Assembly: GCA_002746255.1 (NCBI GenBank)
Contig: NVWO01000014.1
Span: forward strand, 1-45,578
DNA length: 45,578 nt
Origin: Rhodospirillaceae bacterium
GTDB lineage: Bacteria; Pseudomonadota; Alphaproteobacteria; GCA-2746255
Direction: 5' to 3'
Of this stretch, positions 1 to 8,180 are shown one piece after another. The position numbers and the translations under genes are program-made. The stretch's first letter is position 1. Each line of letters begins with the position of its first letter. The notes beneath the pieces were generated by a model, which did not search any database, was not told where the DNA came from, and was given only the letters and a program-made list of their open reading frames with translations.

Positions 1-99
1 GTCCTGTTTCAGAAAGATGGCTTCGCCGCCTGCCTGCTTGATCGCTTCGACAACGGCTTTGCCTTCAACTTCCTTGATGTCCGTTACGACGACTTTTGC
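1..99 (-). repeat. Left arm of a 99-bp perfect inverted repeat
   Basis: Bases 1-99 are the exact reverse complement of 464-562. Both arms lie inside divergent SDR genes at the same codon positions. Mismatches begin at base 100 (paired with 463) and accumulate outward towards the start codons. The repeat may extend left of the window. Confidence 0.95.
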
Positions 100-189
100 A
101 CCTTCTTTCGCAAGCAATTGGCTGATTGCCCTGCCAATGCCAAGCGCACCGCCCGTGACAAGGGCAATTTTTCCCGAAACGCGTCCCAT
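1..189 (-). CDS. Short-chain dehydrogenase/reductase, N-terminal part (runs off window)
   Basis: Only the first 63 codons are present; the gene continues beyond base 1. They encode the first half of a Rossmann fold: glycine-rich motif TGGALGIG near residues 12-19 and an acidic residue after the second strand (VVVTD), which in classical SDRs favours NAD(H). The ATG at 189 is preceded by a purine-rich ribosome site (AGAAAGGAAAGAG). It is divergent from, and paralogous to, the SDR at 374-1132. From about residue 31 onward the two genes are identical at DNA level for 99 bp, while residues 1-30 differ at many positions. The substrate cannot be deduced. SDR membership is secure. Confidence 0.85.
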   Translation of the reverse strand, partial: MGRVSGKIALVTGGALGIGRAISQLLAKEGAKVVVTDIKEVEGKAVVEAIKQAGGEAIFLKQD

Positions 190-244
190 GCTCTTTCCTT
201 TCTGTCGTTTTTTACGAGCAGAATTGCCCCAAGCATAACACCCG

Positions 245-257
245 GAATGCAGCATTC
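245..257. promoter_or_regulatory. 13-bp palindrome between the divergent SDR genes (possible operator)
   Basis: GAATGC-A-GCATTC is a perfect inverted repeat with a one-base centre in the 184-bp gap between the two divergent SDR genes. It sits 56 bases upstream of the left gene's start and 117 upstream of the right gene's. Its symmetry and position would suit a dimeric repressor site. This is inference: no regulator gene is adjacent in the window. Confidence 0.3.
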
Positions 258-373
258 TACTGCCGATTTCCGAAAGCCGTGGCGGTTGCCCCTTGACTCC
301 CTGTGGGTCCCGCCCGACGCTTACCCGCACGTTCAGTAAAACGCACGCACAACCTTCAGGGGAGGGAACACAC

Positions 374-1132
374 GTGGGACGCATCGAAGGAAAGGTCGCG
401 ATTGTTACCGGCGGCGCATTGGGCATGGGCAAGGCGACGAGCCTGCTTTTCGCAAGAGAAGGCGCAAAAGTCGTCGTAACGGACATCAAGGAAGTTGAAG
501 GCAAAGCCGTTGTCGAAGCGATCAAGCAGGCAGGCGGCGAAGCCATCTTTCTGAAACAGGACGTCACCAAGGAAAACGAGTGGAAGGCTGTCGTCGACAA
601 AGCCATCGGCGAATTCGGCCAGGTTGACGTGCTCGTCAACAATGCCGGCATCCTGCTTTTGAAAGGCTGTCAGGATACAAGCGTCGAGGAACTGGACCTT
701 GTCCTGAACATTAACGTGAAAGGCGTCTTCCTGGGCTGTAAGCATGTCCTGCCCGCCATGCAGAAAGCCGGCGGCGGCTCCATTATCAACATTTCGTCGA
801 TCTATGGGCTGATCGGCGCGCCGGGCGGCGTTGCAGCGGCCTATCAGGCGTCGAAGGGTGCCGTGCGAATCCTGACAAAATCGGTCGCCGCCGAATATGC
901 CCCCCACAACATCCGTGTGAATTCCGTCCATCCGGGCTACATCGAAACCCCGATGACGTCCGATATCACGGAAAGCCCGGAAATGAAGCTTGCGGTGATC
1001 GGCCCAACCATCCTGGGACGCACCGGCAGACCGGAAGAAGTGGCCAATGCCACCCTGTTCCTGGCGTCGGACGACGCCTCTTATGTGAACGGCGCCGAAT
1101 TCGTCGTCGATGGCGGTTACACCGCCATGTAG
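374..1132 (+). CDS. SDR-family NAD(P)-dependent oxidoreductase
   Basis: Complete classical SDR of 252 residues. Visible motifs: cofactor loop TGGALGMG (12-19), Asp37 after the second strand (typical of NAD preference), NNAG (89-92), catalytic Ser142 in NISSIYG, and Tyr157-xxx-Lys161 in AAYQASKG. The C-terminal VNGAEFVVDGGYT is the usual family ending. The start is GTG at 374, chosen because it follows GGGGAGGGAA at good spacing and gives the standard short N-terminus; the upstream in-frame ATG at 293 would add 27 unrelated residues. The family includes 3-oxoacyl-ACP reductases, cyclopentanol-type alcohol dehydrogenases and sugar dehydrogenases; the exact substrate is unknown. Divergent from a paralogue at 1-189. 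Confidence 0.9.
   Translation: MGRIEGKVAIVTGGALGMGKATSLLFAREGAKVVVTDIKEVEGKAVVEAIKQAGGEAIFLKQDVTKENEWKAVVDKAIGEFGQVDVLVNNAGILLLKGCQDTSVEELDLVLNINVKGVFLGCKHVLPAMQKAGGGSIINISSIYGLIGAPGGVAAAYQASKGAVRILTKSVAAEYAPHNIRVNSVHPGYIETPMTSDITESPEMKLAVIGPTILGRTGRPEEVANATLFLASDDASYVNGAEFVVDGGYTAM
464..562 (+). repeat. Right arm of the 99-bp perfect inverted repeat
   Basis: Exact reverse complement of 1-99, covering codons 31-63 of the right-hand SDR gene. Confidence 0.95.
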
Positions 1133-1211
1133 CCACCACGGCGCTGCAAGGCAACGACGGGCGAAGACAAGAAAGGCCTGGAAAAACCTTGTAAAAGCCT
1201 GGGAAGACGTC

Positions 1212-1288
1212 TGGTGCGCCCGGAGAGATTCGAACTCCCGACCCCCAGATTCGTAGTCTGGTGCTCTATCCAGCTGAGCTACGGGCGC
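1212..1288 (-). tRNA. tRNA-Arg (anticodon ACG)
   Basis: The reverse strand folds as a 77-nt tRNA: acceptor GCGCCCG/CGGGCGC, D arm GCTCAGCTGGATAGAGC, anticodon stem CCAGA/TCTGG around loop CTACGAA (anticodon ACG, wobble A expected to become inosine), T loop TTCGAAT, discriminator A, and an encoded CCA end. It is about 90% identical to the tRNA-Arg(CCT) at 12294-12370, which lies in the opposite orientation. Confidence 0.97.
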
Positions 1289-1313
1289 CCAAAACGGTCA
1301 CAGTAGAAAGCGG

Positions 1314-1342
1314 AACCTACCCAAAGCCCAGGCGAATGGCAA
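1314..1342 (-). promoter_or_regulatory. Candidate sigma-70 promoter for tRNA-Arg(ACG)
   Basis: On the minus strand, TTGCCA (1342-1337) is followed after 17 bases by TAGGTT (1319-1314). The tRNA 5' end lies 25 bases further on. The -35 match is good and the -10 match poor, so this is tentative. Confidence 0.3.
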
Positions 1343-1436
1343 GCTGGGGCGCATGGACGCACAAGCTCGCAAAGAACCCACGCATGGGTCACAGCGCGGC
1401 CGGGGAACGCGCGTTATCCATAGGAAAATTAAAGGG

Positions 1437-1465
1437 TTGGCAGATACGGTGCCTTCCATAATAAT
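1437..1465 (+). promoter_or_regulatory. Sigma-70-type promoter upstream of the lipoprotein gene
   Basis: TTGGCA (1437-1442), a 17-base spacer, then AATAAT (1460-1465): five of six consensus matches in each box at ideal spacing. It lies 74 bases upstream of the ATG at 1540. The remainder of the 251-base gap 1289-1539 shows no other convincing element. Confidence 0.5.
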
Positions 1466-1539
1466 GCTTGGTCCTCCGAGAGGCTGGGTAAATAGGCCTT
1501 GGAAGTCATTTTAGCTGAGCGGTATTTGAGAAACATTTC

Positions 1540-2799
1540 ATGACCTTTTCAAAGCGACACGTCGCCGCGCTTGGAGCGGTAATTCTTCTCGGAGGCTGTG
1601 CCTCTTTCGGGGAAGAACTTTGGCCATCCCTTACCGGCGATGAACCCGCCGAAGGCGGCACCTTGATCGCCTCCACGTCGGAACCGTCGACAGACCGGAT
1701 CATTATCGAGCCGTACGAAGCGGGACAGACGAACAGCACGGCCCCTGTGCGTGTTCTAGGCACCACGGCACCACCGGCACGTGCGCCGGCACCGGGTCGC
1801 GGCGCGCCGCCCATTCTTGGCACAACCAGTTTCGAGCCGACCGCCGTTACGTCCGGCGCGGCCACTGGCACCTATGTAGGCCAGAAGGTCGTCCAGATCC
1901 GTAACGAGCTGGCAACCCTGCGCACGCAGCTTTCCCAACGCAACGGCGTGCTGCAACAGATCCGCAGCACGACGGTCAGCAACGCCCAGCAATATCACGG
2001 CATTATCGCCGCTATTCAGGCCCGCCTGCAGGTCGGCACGACACCGGGCAACCCAATCCTGATCAGCCAGTGGCAGACGGCGCAGCAACATCTCAACAAC
2101 GTCGGCAAAGACGTCGCCAGCCTGAACAGCCTTGCCAATCAAGTGGCCGGCGATTCGGCGATGTCGGCCTATATTCTCGAATCCGCCCGAGCGGCCTACA
2201 GCCTTTCCGGCGCCATCGACGAGGATCACCGGCAGCTTGCCATCCTTGAGGACGAAGTAAATCGTTCGGTTGTGATGGTTGACCGGCTTTTAAACGAGTT
2301 GAGCGAGGACATCAGCCGCCAGACCACCTACCTCGGCACCGAGCGCCGCAATCTGACAATTCTCTCCGTCTCGGTCAAAAATGGCGAGCTTTATGGGCCC
2401 AGCCTTTCGAACCGGGCCTTTTCCTCGCCGCCGATCCACGCCCAATTTTCGGGGAACGCCGGCCAGGTCGCCCTTGCCACCCCGGCGCCGGTTCTGGGAC
2501 GGCGACCCCTCATCGTCATCCGCTTTGATCGCCCGAACGTCGAATACTCCCAGGCCTTATATACCGCCGTGCGCAACGCCCTGGACCGCCGTCCGAATGC
2601 GATTTTTGATCTCGTCGCCGTGGCCTCGACAAAAGGCAACACGGCGGATGCCGCACGCAATACAAACGCCTCAAAGAAAAGCACGGAAGGCGTCCTGCGT
2701 GCGTTACGGGACATGGGCCTGCCGGCGGAGCGCCTGAACCTGAAGGCCACCCAAAGCGCAGCGGCCGAATCGAACGAGGTGCATATCTACGTGCGCTGA
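1540..2799 (+). CDS. Predicted lipoprotein with coiled-coil middle and OmpA-like C-terminal fold
   Basis: A 419-residue protein with a lipoprotein signal peptide: positive start (MTFSKRH), hydrophobic stretch, and lipobox LGGC with Cys20. After a Pro/Ala/Thr-rich linker (about 25-105) comes a helical, heptad-like region (about 110-260). The last 100 residues (LIVIRFDRPNVEY... then a helix, FDLVAVAS, and EVHIYVR) read like the beta-alpha-beta pattern of OmpA-like peptidoglycan-binding domains, but without the canonical signature residues, so this is only a resemblance. Likely in the periplasm, anchored to the outer membrane. It has its own promoter (1437-1465) and terminator (2834-2871). I do not recognise a named family. 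Confidence 0.8.
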   Translation: MTFSKRHVAALGAVILLGGCASFGEELWPSLTGDEPAEGGTLIASTSEPSTDRIIIEPYEAGQTNSTAPVRVLGTTAPPARAPAPGRGAPPILGTTSFEPTAVTSGAATGTYVGQKVVQIRNELATLRTQLSQRNGVLQQIRSTTVSNAQQYHGIIAAIQARLQVGTTPGNPILISQWQTAQQHLNNVGKDVASLNSLANQVAGDSAMSAYILESARAAYSLSGAIDEDHRQLAILEDEVNRSVVMVDRLLNELSEDISRQTTYLGTERRNLTILSVSVKNGELYGPSLSNRAFSSPPIHAQFSGNAGQVALATPAPVLGRRPLIVIRFDRPNVEYSQALYTAVRNALDRRPNAIFDLVAVASTKGNTADAARNTNASKKSTEGVLRALRDMGLPAERLNLKATQSAAAESNEVHIYVR

Positions 2800-2833
2800 T
2801 TTCGCCGCGCACCCTGATCGCACCGCTCCAATG

Positions 2834-2871
2834 AAAAAACCGGCCCGTCAGAAATGACGGACCGGTTTTTC
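2834..2871 (+). terminator. Rho-independent terminator after the lipoprotein gene
   Basis: A strong hairpin with loop GAAA: the left arm ends in CCGGCCCGTCA, the right arm begins TGACGGACCGG, and it is followed by a T run. A tracts on the left pair with the T tail, so it could also act on the opposite strand. It separates the lipoprotein gene from gpt. Confidence 0.85.
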
Positions 2872-2926
2872 TTGGCTACCCTGTCGATGGAAACTGAACA
2901 TCGCTTAAAACTGAAAATTCGTGTGC

Positions 2927-3400
2927 ATGAACGCGCCAAAAACCGAAACACGCTCACCAAGCTGGCAGGAAATCCACCAGGCGGCGCAGGACCTGGCCCA
3001 AGCCATCCGGGGCGACGGCCCCTGGCACATGATCGTCGCCATCACCCGGGGCGGTATGGTGCCGGCAGCGATCCTTGCGGCCGAACTTGACATTCGTCGC
3101 ATCGAAACCATCGCCATTGCCAGTTATGACGGCCAACGCCAGGAAACACCCCGCGTCCTGAAGGCTTGCGAGAGTTCGGGCGATGGCTGCCTTGTCGTCG
3201 ATGACATCGTGGACACAGGGAAAACTGCCGAGATCGTTCGCGCCCTTTTGCCCGAGGCCTGTTTCGTCACCATTTACGCAAAACCCGATGGCGCGCCTTT
3301 CATCGATCATTGCGCCGAAAAGGTCCCCCAGAATGTATGGATCGCATTTCCATGGGAAAACCCGGGTTCGCCCATAATGGGTTCGCCCGCGTCGGACTAG
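2927..3400 (+). CDS. gpt: Xanthine phosphoribosyltransferase
   Basis: A 157-residue type I phosphoribosyltransferase that converts xanthine and guanine plus PRPP to XMP/GMP (purine salvage). The PRPP-binding signature is CLVVDDIVDTGKT. AITRGGMVPA near the N-terminus, SYDGQRQETPRVLK in the flexible loop, and FVTIYAKPDG with a terminal IAFPWE match the architecture of E. coli Gpt closely. The start is ATG 2927; an in-frame GTG six bases earlier is possible, and neither has a clear Shine-Dalgarno site. The C-terminus contains a duplicated GSP motif from a 15-bp tandem repeat (3364-3388). It converges on panC, and the two stop regions overlap by 4 bases. Confidence 0.9.
   Translation: MNAPKTETRSPSWQEIHQAAQDLAQAIRGDGPWHMIVAITRGGMVPAAILAAELDIRRIETIAIASYDGQRQETPRVLKACESSGDGCLVVDDIVDTGKTAEIVRALLPEACFVTIYAKPDGAPFIDHCAEKVPQNVWIAFPWENPGSPIMGSPASD
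3364..3388 (+). repeat. 15-bp-period direct repeat at the gpt 3' end
   Basis: GGGTTCGCCC at 3364-3373 recurs at 3379-3388. The period is a multiple of three and yields GSP-IM-GSP in the C-terminal tail of Gpt. Confidence 0.8.
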
Positions 3401-4290
3401 TCTGCGACGGCAAGATTATCGATCAGCCGCGTTTTCCCTAGATAGACAGCAGCGAAGATGCGCGCCGGTTGATCCGCCGTCGCGATATATGCCGTTGCAA
3501 CAGGGGCTAGGTTTTCCGAGTCGCGAATTTCAAGATAGTCGATCTCCCCAAAACCGGCATGACGAAGTTCGGACCGGCCCCAGGCAAGGGTTTCCGCAAT
3601 TGCGCGGCCTTGCCTCAGGAAAACGGCCATCTGTCCAAGGGCGTCAAAAAGTTTTGGCGCGATCGCGCGCTCTTGCGCCGTGAGGTAGGCGTTGCGCGAT
3701 GACATCGCAAGCCCGTCCGCCTCGCGCATGGTCGCAACGCTTTCGATACGCACCGGAAGATCAAGATCGCGCGCAAGCCGCCGCACAACCAGCAATTGCT
3801 GGTAATCCTTTTCACCGAAGAACGCCGCATCCGGTAGCACCTGAAGAAAAAGCTTCGTCACCACGGTCGCAACACCAGCAAAATGCACCGGTCGCAACAC
3901 GCCGCAAAGCATGTCGCTGAGGCCTGTTACGCGAACCTCCGTTGCAAAGCCTTGCGGATAAATTTCCTCAATGGCTGGCGCATAGAGAAGGTCGGCCCCG
4001 ACCGCCGCAAGTTTCTCCAAATCCGCCGCTTCGTTCCGGGGGTAGGCGGCAAGGTCTTCGTCCGGCCCAAATTGCAAAGGATTCACAAGGATCGTTACCA
4101 GCGTGCGGTCCATCTTTTCCCTGGACGCACGGACAAGGGCAAGATGCCCTGCATGCAGGGCGCCCATCGTCGGCACAAGGCCGACCGTTTCACCGGCCGC
4201 GCGCCAGGATGTGACCACATGCCGCAAATCAGCGACCGTCCGCACGCAGCCTGTCTCATCTCCTGTTTTTGCGTGGTGCATGCGGTTCAT
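3397..4290 (-). CDS. panC: Pantothenate synthetase
   Basis: A 297-residue enzyme joining pantoate and beta-alanine with ATP (last step of pantothenate, hence CoA, synthesis). Seen: PTMGALHAGH (40-49, the HxGH nucleotide-binding element), the signature NPLQFGPDEDLAAYPR, FFGEKDYQQL, and MSSRN before the C-terminal dimer domain. Length is usual for the family. Start ATG 4290; ATG 4281 (MHHAK) is an alternative. It is transcribed after panB with a 61-base gap containing a 15-bp-period direct repeat; the ion channel, panB and panC probably form one operon. Confidence 0.95.
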   Translation of the reverse strand: MNRMHHAKTGDETGCVRTVADLRHVVTSWRAAGETVGLVPTMGALHAGHLALVRASREKMDRTLVTILVNPLQFGPDEDLAAYPRNEAADLEKLAAVGADLLYAPAIEEIYPQGFATEVRVTGLSDMLCGVLRPVHFAGVATVVTKLFLQVLPDAAFFGEKDYQQLLVVRRLARDLDLPVRIESVATMREADGLAMSSRNAYLTAQERAIAPKLFDALGQMAVFLRQGRAIAETLAWGRSELRHAGFGEIDYLEIRDSENLAPVATAYIATADQPARIFAAVYLGKTRLIDNLAVAD

Positions 4291-4302
4291 GAAAAATCCA
4301 TG

Positions 4303-4328
4303 ACGTGTCTCAAAGCAACGTGTCTCAA
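4303..4328. repeat. 11-bp direct repeat (period 15) between panB and panC
   Basis: ACGTGTCTCAA occurs at 4303-4313 and again at 4318-4328, in the short gap just upstream of the panC start. Confidence 0.8.
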
Positions 4329-4351
4329 GGTTGCGCGGCGGCGGTCGCGGC

Positions 4352-5194
4352 TTAAGGCTTCCGCTTCTTCATGCCAAAGCAATGGCTGGCTTCGGGGAAA
4401 CGTCGTTTTTTGACATCCCTTGCGTATCGCGCAGCCGCCTTTTCAATCGTCTCGCCAAGAGTCGCGTAGCGTTTTACAAAACTTGGGGTGAAGTCGGAGA
4501 ACAGGCCGAAGATATCTTCCGACACAAGAATTTGCCCGTCGCAAGCAACCGAAGCGCCGATGCCAATTGTCGGGACATCAAGCAATTCCGTTAATTCCGC
4601 CGCAATGGGTGCAAGGGTGCCTTCGACGACAACGGCAAAGGCCCCCGCCGCCGCAATGGCCCTGCCGTCAGCCAGAATCTGCTTTGCCTCGGCTTTCGTT
4701 TTGCCGCGCGCGCCGAACCCGCCATAAGCACGCACGGATTGCGGCATCATGCCGACATGCCCCATGACGGGAATGCCGCGCTGGGTCAGAAAGGAAACGG
4801 TTTCCGCCATCGCCTCCCCGCCTTCCAGCTTGACCCCGGCGGCGCCCGTTTCCTTAAGGACGCGCGCCGAAATGCGGTAGGCGGCCTGTGGCGATTCCTG
4901 ATAGCTGCCGAAAGGCAGGTCAATGATTACGCAGGCACGCGACGCCCCACGCATGACCGCCTGTCCGTGCGCGATCATCATGTCGACCGTCACGCCAAGC
5001 GTGCTTTCCATCCCATAAAGAACCATGCCGAGAGAATCGCCCACAAGCAGCAGGTCAACATGCGCGTCCAGCCACTTTGCCATAGGCGTCGTATACGCGG
5101 TCAGGCACACAATCGGCGCATGGCCCTTGCGCGCGCGAAGCGCCGGGATGGTGATTGCCTTTGTTGCCTTTGTTGCCTTTGTTGCCTTGGGCAT
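4352..5194 (-). CDS. panB: 3-methyl-2-oxobutanoate hydroxymethyltransferase
   Basis: A 280-residue TIM-barrel enzyme making ketopantoate from 2-oxoisovalerate and methylene-tetrahydrofolate, the first committed step towards pantothenate. Family hallmarks: [11 protein letters not shown] (metal/substrate site), [23 protein letters not shown] and [15 protein letters not shown]. The start is ATG 5194, preceded by AGAGAGGCG; a longer reading frame upstream is not supported. The first residues carry a Lys-Ala-Thr tripeptide repeat from a 9-bp tandem repeat, which is unusual for PanB. It lies between the ion channel gene (41 bases upstream) and panC. Confidence 0.95.
   Translation of the reverse strand: MPKATKATKATKAITIPALRARKGHAPIVCLTAYTTPMAKWLDAHVDLLLVGDSLGMVLYGMESTLGVTVDMMIAHGQAVMRGASRACVIIDLPFGSYQESPQAAYRISARVLKETGAAGVKLEGGEAMAETVSFLTQRGIPVMGHVGMMPQSVRAYGGFGARGKTKAEAKQILADGRAIAAAGAFAVVVEGTLAPIAAELTELLDVPTIGIGASVACDGQILVSEDIFGLFSDFTPSFVKRYATLGETIEKAAARYARDVKKRRFPEASHCFGMKKRKP
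5154..5188 (-). repeat. 9-bp tandem repeat in the panB 5' end
   Basis: The unit GCCTTTGTT (plus strand) occurs in at least three perfect copies with partial flanking units. It encodes a repeated Lys-Ala-Thr in PanB residues about 3-13. Copy-number change would keep the frame. Confidence 0.9.
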
Positions 5195-5235
5195 TTTTCG
5201 CCTCTCTGAACGGCCTCCCTCAAGGCCAGTCCGTC

Positions 5236-5688
5236 TTACTGCTTCGTTTCGCGCCGCGGCGCCATGTGCATCGGCCAGAATTCCTGCATCGACAGATAGG
5301 TGAACGACGCCGACCAACCGATCAGCACCAGGCCGTTCAACGATTCAACGGCGGCAATCAGGCGCAGGCCACCGGCCGGATAGATGTCGCCCATACCCAA
5401 CGATGTGTACGTGCCGGTCGAAAAATAAAGATAGTCCATAAAGGTTGTAACCGGCAGCCCTTCAAAACTCCCAAGGGCGAAATGATCGACAAAGATGTAA
5501 TAGGCCAGCGCATAGAGCCACACCTCAATCGTGTGCGCAAAGAATGCGGCAATCATCACGAAGAGCATCCGCGTTCGCGGCGGAATCGCGAGCCGGGGCA
5601 AAGCAATTGATGCCAGCCGCAAGACCTCGTAATGCACAAAAACCGTCAGCAGAACAAGCGCGGTCAACGTAAAAAAGGTTGCAAACAT
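5236..5688 (-). CDS. Small P-loop ion channel (Ion_trans_2-like) with atypical filter
   Basis: A 150-residue membrane protein. Hydrophobic helices at about 5-27 and 41-66, a re-entrant pore-loop candidate at 84-102 ([17 protein letters not shown]), and a last helix at about 108-132. The layout resembles two-pore-domain/Ion_trans_2 potassium channel subunits, but the filter position reads TSLGMGD rather than TVGYGD, so potassium selectivity is uncertain. The start ATG 5688 is chosen because upstream in-frame sequence is not membrane-like and overlaps the divergent ggt gene. It is the first gene of a probable operon with panB and panC; no functional link is obvious. Confidence 0.8.
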   Translation of the reverse strand: MFATFFTLTALVLLTVFVHYEVLRLASIALPRLAIPPRTRMLFVMIAAFFAHTIEVWLYALAYYIFVDHFALGSFEGLPVTTFMDYLYFSTGTYTSLGMGDIYPAGGLRLIAAVESLNGLVLIGWSASFTYLSMQEFWPMHMAPRRETKQ

Positions 5689-5699
5689 GGAGCCTGCCC

Positions 5700-5731
5700 T
5701 TGGCTGTTCAAAAAATTGGCTGTTCAAAAAA
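5700..5731. repeat. Perfect 16-bp tandem duplication
   Basis: TTGGCTGTTCAAAAAA at 5700-5715 is repeated exactly at 5716-5731, directly upstream of the ion channel start (5688) in the 169-base divergent gap before ggt. Confidence 0.95.
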
Positions 5732-5857
5732 CCCCGCCATGGGGTGCGTTGTGGCATCTTATCGAAGGGAGGCCTTAAGGAAAACCGCGAAGCCGCCCGG
5801 CCCATACGCCCGGCAACCAGAAACCACCCGGACAAAACCTGATATGAAAAACATGCG

Positions 5858-7618
5858 ATGACCCGTCCCGCTCGAATTTTCACAAAATCTCGGAAACCCG
5901 CCCGCAATCCGTGGCTTGCGCACGCACGCACGTGCCTCGCCATGACCGTTTTTCTTTTCTTTTCCGCACTCCTGCCCGCATCTGCAGCCGAAAACGCCAC
6001 GACGTCCCCCCATATGGTGGCAGCCGCCCACCCGCTCGCCGTCCAGGCGGGCCTGGAAATTCTCCGAGAAGGCGGCAGCGCCATCGACGCCGCGATTGCC
6101 ACCGAGCTTGTGCTGACCCTTGTCGAACCCCAGTCCTCTGGCATTGGCGGTGGCGGCTTCCTCGTCCATTACGCAAAAAAAACCGGCCGGGTTGAAAGTT
6201 TTGATGGTCGGGAAACCGCGCCCGCCGGCGTGGATGAAACGCTTTTCCTCGATGCAGAAGGTCGCCCACGCCCCTTTCACAAAGCGGTTGTCGGCGGCCA
6301 TTCCGTCGGCGTTCCCGGCCTGTTACGCATGTTGGAGATGGCCCACAAGGCCCATGGAAACCTTCCCTGGAAACGCCTGTTCGCACCCGCCATCCGTCAT
6401 GCCGAAGAAGGCTTCGAAATTTCAAAGCGGCTGGCCCGCATGATCGCCAACACGAAGGACCTTGATGCCTTCGCCGCGACGAAGGCCTATTTCCTGAACC
6501 CGGACGGCACACCAAAACCCGCCGGCACGGTTTTGCGCAACCCGGCCCTTGCGCATACGCTTCGCCGCATTGCCGAAGACGGTGCCGACGGCTTCTATGA
6601 AGGGCCGATTGCGAAAGCCATCGCGAAAACGGTCGCCACCGCAAGCCGCAATCCCGGCGCCATGACACCGGAAGATATCGCCGCCTATCGCCCGCTCAAA
6701 CGCGCCGCCATCTGCCGCTCGTATCGCGGCGCACGCATTTGTACGATGGGGCCGCCAAGCTCGGGCGGGGTCACGCTGTTGCAAATTCTAGGCATCTTGG
6801 AAAATTTCGACCTTGGCGCATATCGGCCCGGCACCACCCAGACCATCCACCTCATCACCGAAGCCAGCCGGCTTGCCTTTGCCGACCGCAACCGCTATCT
6901 CGCCGACCCGGATTTTGTACCGCAACCCATCGACGCGTTGCTGAACCCGGCCTATCTCAAAAAGCGCGCCCGCCTAATTTCAAGAACGAAAAGCATGGGG
7001 ATCGCCCAACCGGGAATTATTTCCGGCACGCCGCCGGAAAAACCATCCCCGGCGCATCCGGAATCACTTTCCACAACACATCTAAGCGTCGTCGATGGCG
7101 AGGGCAACGCACTTGCCCTGACCGCCAGCATCGAAGGGCCCTTTGGCTCGCGGTTAATGGTCCACGGCTTTTTGCTGAACAATGAACTGACGGATTTCGC
7201 CTTCCTGCCGGTGCAGGACAACATGCCCGTCGCCAACCGTGTCGCCCCCGGCAAACGTCCGCGAAGCTCAATGACGCCAACCCTGGTGTTCGATCCGGAC
7301 GGGCGCTTTCGCATGGCGATCGGGTCGCCCGGCGGGCCGTACATCATCGGCTTTGTCCTCAAGACCCTTGTCGCCACCCTTGACTGGAAGATGGACATCC
7401 AGGAAGCCATCGCGCTGCCGAATTTTGTGAACCGCAATGGCAAGACGGAACTTGAAGCCAAAACGGCCCTTGACGCCACCGTGCACGACCTGGAAAAGCT
7501 TGGACACATCGTCCTTTCCCGCAAACTGACAAGCGGCCTTCACGGGATCGCCCGCCAGGAAAACGGGTTTGCCGGCGGGGCCGACCCCCGACGCGAAGGC
7601 ATTGCCCGTGGCGAATGA
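5858..7618 (+). CDS. ggt: Gamma-glutamyltransferase (glutathione hydrolase)
   Basis: A 586-residue Ntn-hydrolase proenzyme that cleaves the gamma-glutamyl bond of glutathione in the periplasm. A long basic n-region (1-28) precedes a hydrophobic signal core (TVFLFFSALLPASA, about 30-43). Hallmarks: MVAAAHPLA, SGIGGGGFLVHY, FDGRETAP, PPSSGGVTLLQIL, and the autocleavage site with catalytic Thr406 in STTHLSVVD. The small subunit has the expected FLLNNELTDF, PGKRPRSSMTPT and GSPGG segments. Full length. Start ATG 5858; M29 would remove the charged n-region. Divergent from the channel/pan operon; a TerB-like gene follows after 50 bases. Confidence 0.95.
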   Translation: MTRPARIFTKSRKPARNPWLAHARTCLAMTVFLFFSALLPASAAENATTSPHMVAAAHPLAVQAGLEILREGGSAIDAAIATELVLTLVEPQSSGIGGGGFLVHYAKKTGRVESFDGRETAPAGVDETLFLDAEGRPRPFHKAVVGGHSVGVPGLLRMLEMAHKAHGNLPWKRLFAPAIRHAEEGFEISKRLARMIANTKDLDAFAATKAYFLNPDGTPKPAGTVLRNPALAHTLRRIAEDGADGFYEGPIAKAIAKTVATASRNPGAMTPEDIAAYRPLKRAAICRSYRGARICTMGPPSSGGVTLLQILGILENFDLGAYRPGTTQTIHLITEASRLAFADRNRYLADPDFVPQPIDALLNPAYLKKRARLISRTKSMGIAQPGIISGTPPEKPSPAHPESLSTTHLSVVDGEGNALALTASIEGPFGSRLMVHGFLLNNELTDFAFLPVQDNMPVANRVAPGKRPRSSMTPTLVFDPDGRFRMAIGSPGGPYIIGFVLKTLVATLDWKMDIQEAIALPNFVNRNGKTELEAKTALDATVHDLEKLGHIVLSRKLTSGLHGIARQENGFAGGADPRREGIARGE

Positions 7619-7648
7619 TCTGCGCGAATAATCTGCGCGAATAATCTG
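7618..7648. repeat. 13-bp tandem repeat at the ggt 3' end
   Basis: ATCTGCGCGAATA at 7618-7630 and 7631-7643, followed by a partial third copy (ATCTG). It begins at the last base of the ggt stop codon region and lies upstream of the TerB-like gene's AAAAGGAA ribosome site. Confidence 0.9.
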
Positions 7649-7668
7649 AAAAGGAACAAAGAGACGCA

Positions 7669-8145
7669 ATGCTGAAACATATCCGAAAGCTTTTTAAGCC
7701 CACCACCACCCCGATGGATGCGGTCGAGGACGACGCCCCGGTGCAAATGGCGGTGGCGGCCCTTCTGATTGAAGCGGCCCTGTTTGACGGCCATTTTGAC
7801 GACCGGGAACGGAGACAAATCCTGAAACTGCTTCGCGCACGCTTTGATTTAAGTGAAATGGCGGCGCAGACCCTATGCGAACAGGCGCAGATCTGGGCGG
7901 AAGATCCAAACAACCTTCACCGCTTCACAAAAACCGTCAAGGACGCCATGCCGCACGAAGAACGCGTCGAGCTGATTGAGATGCTATGGGAGGTCGCCTA
8001 CGCGGATGGCCGCATCGACGACTTCGAGGCAAATTTACTCCGCCGAATAGGTGGCCTTATTTACGTATCCGATCGAGAAAGGGGTCAGGCGCGAAAGCGC
8101 GTCCTAAGCCGCCTCGCTATTGACGAAAGCAAAAACCCAAGGTAA
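7669..8145 (+). CDS. TerB-like (tellurite resistance B family) protein
   Basis: A 158-residue soluble helical protein. Two acidic loops, ALFDGHFDDRE (about 37-48) and AYADGRIDDFE (about 109-119), give the internal two-fold pattern of the TerB fold, which can hold metal ions. The family occurs in tellurite-resistance and stress gene sets but also, as here, as solitary genes of unknown role. The ATG at 7669 follows AAAAGGAACAAAGAG. The other ter genes are absent, so a tellurite role should not be assumed. Confidence 0.85.
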   Translation: MLKHIRKLFKPTTTPMDAVEDDAPVQMAVAALLIEAALFDGHFDDRERRQILKLLRARFDLSEMAAQTLCEQAQIWAEDPNNLHRFTKTVKDAMPHEERVELIEMLWEVAYADGRIDDFEANLLRRIGGLIYVSDRERGQARKRVLSRLAIDESKNPR

Positions 8146-8180
8146 AGCCATCGAATGTCGACGGACCTAAAAACCCCGTG

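Noticed and set aside
7669-8145. Tellurite-resistance island
   Set aside because: Only a TerB-like protein is present; terA, terC, terD and terZ are absent, and lone TerB-fold proteins are common.
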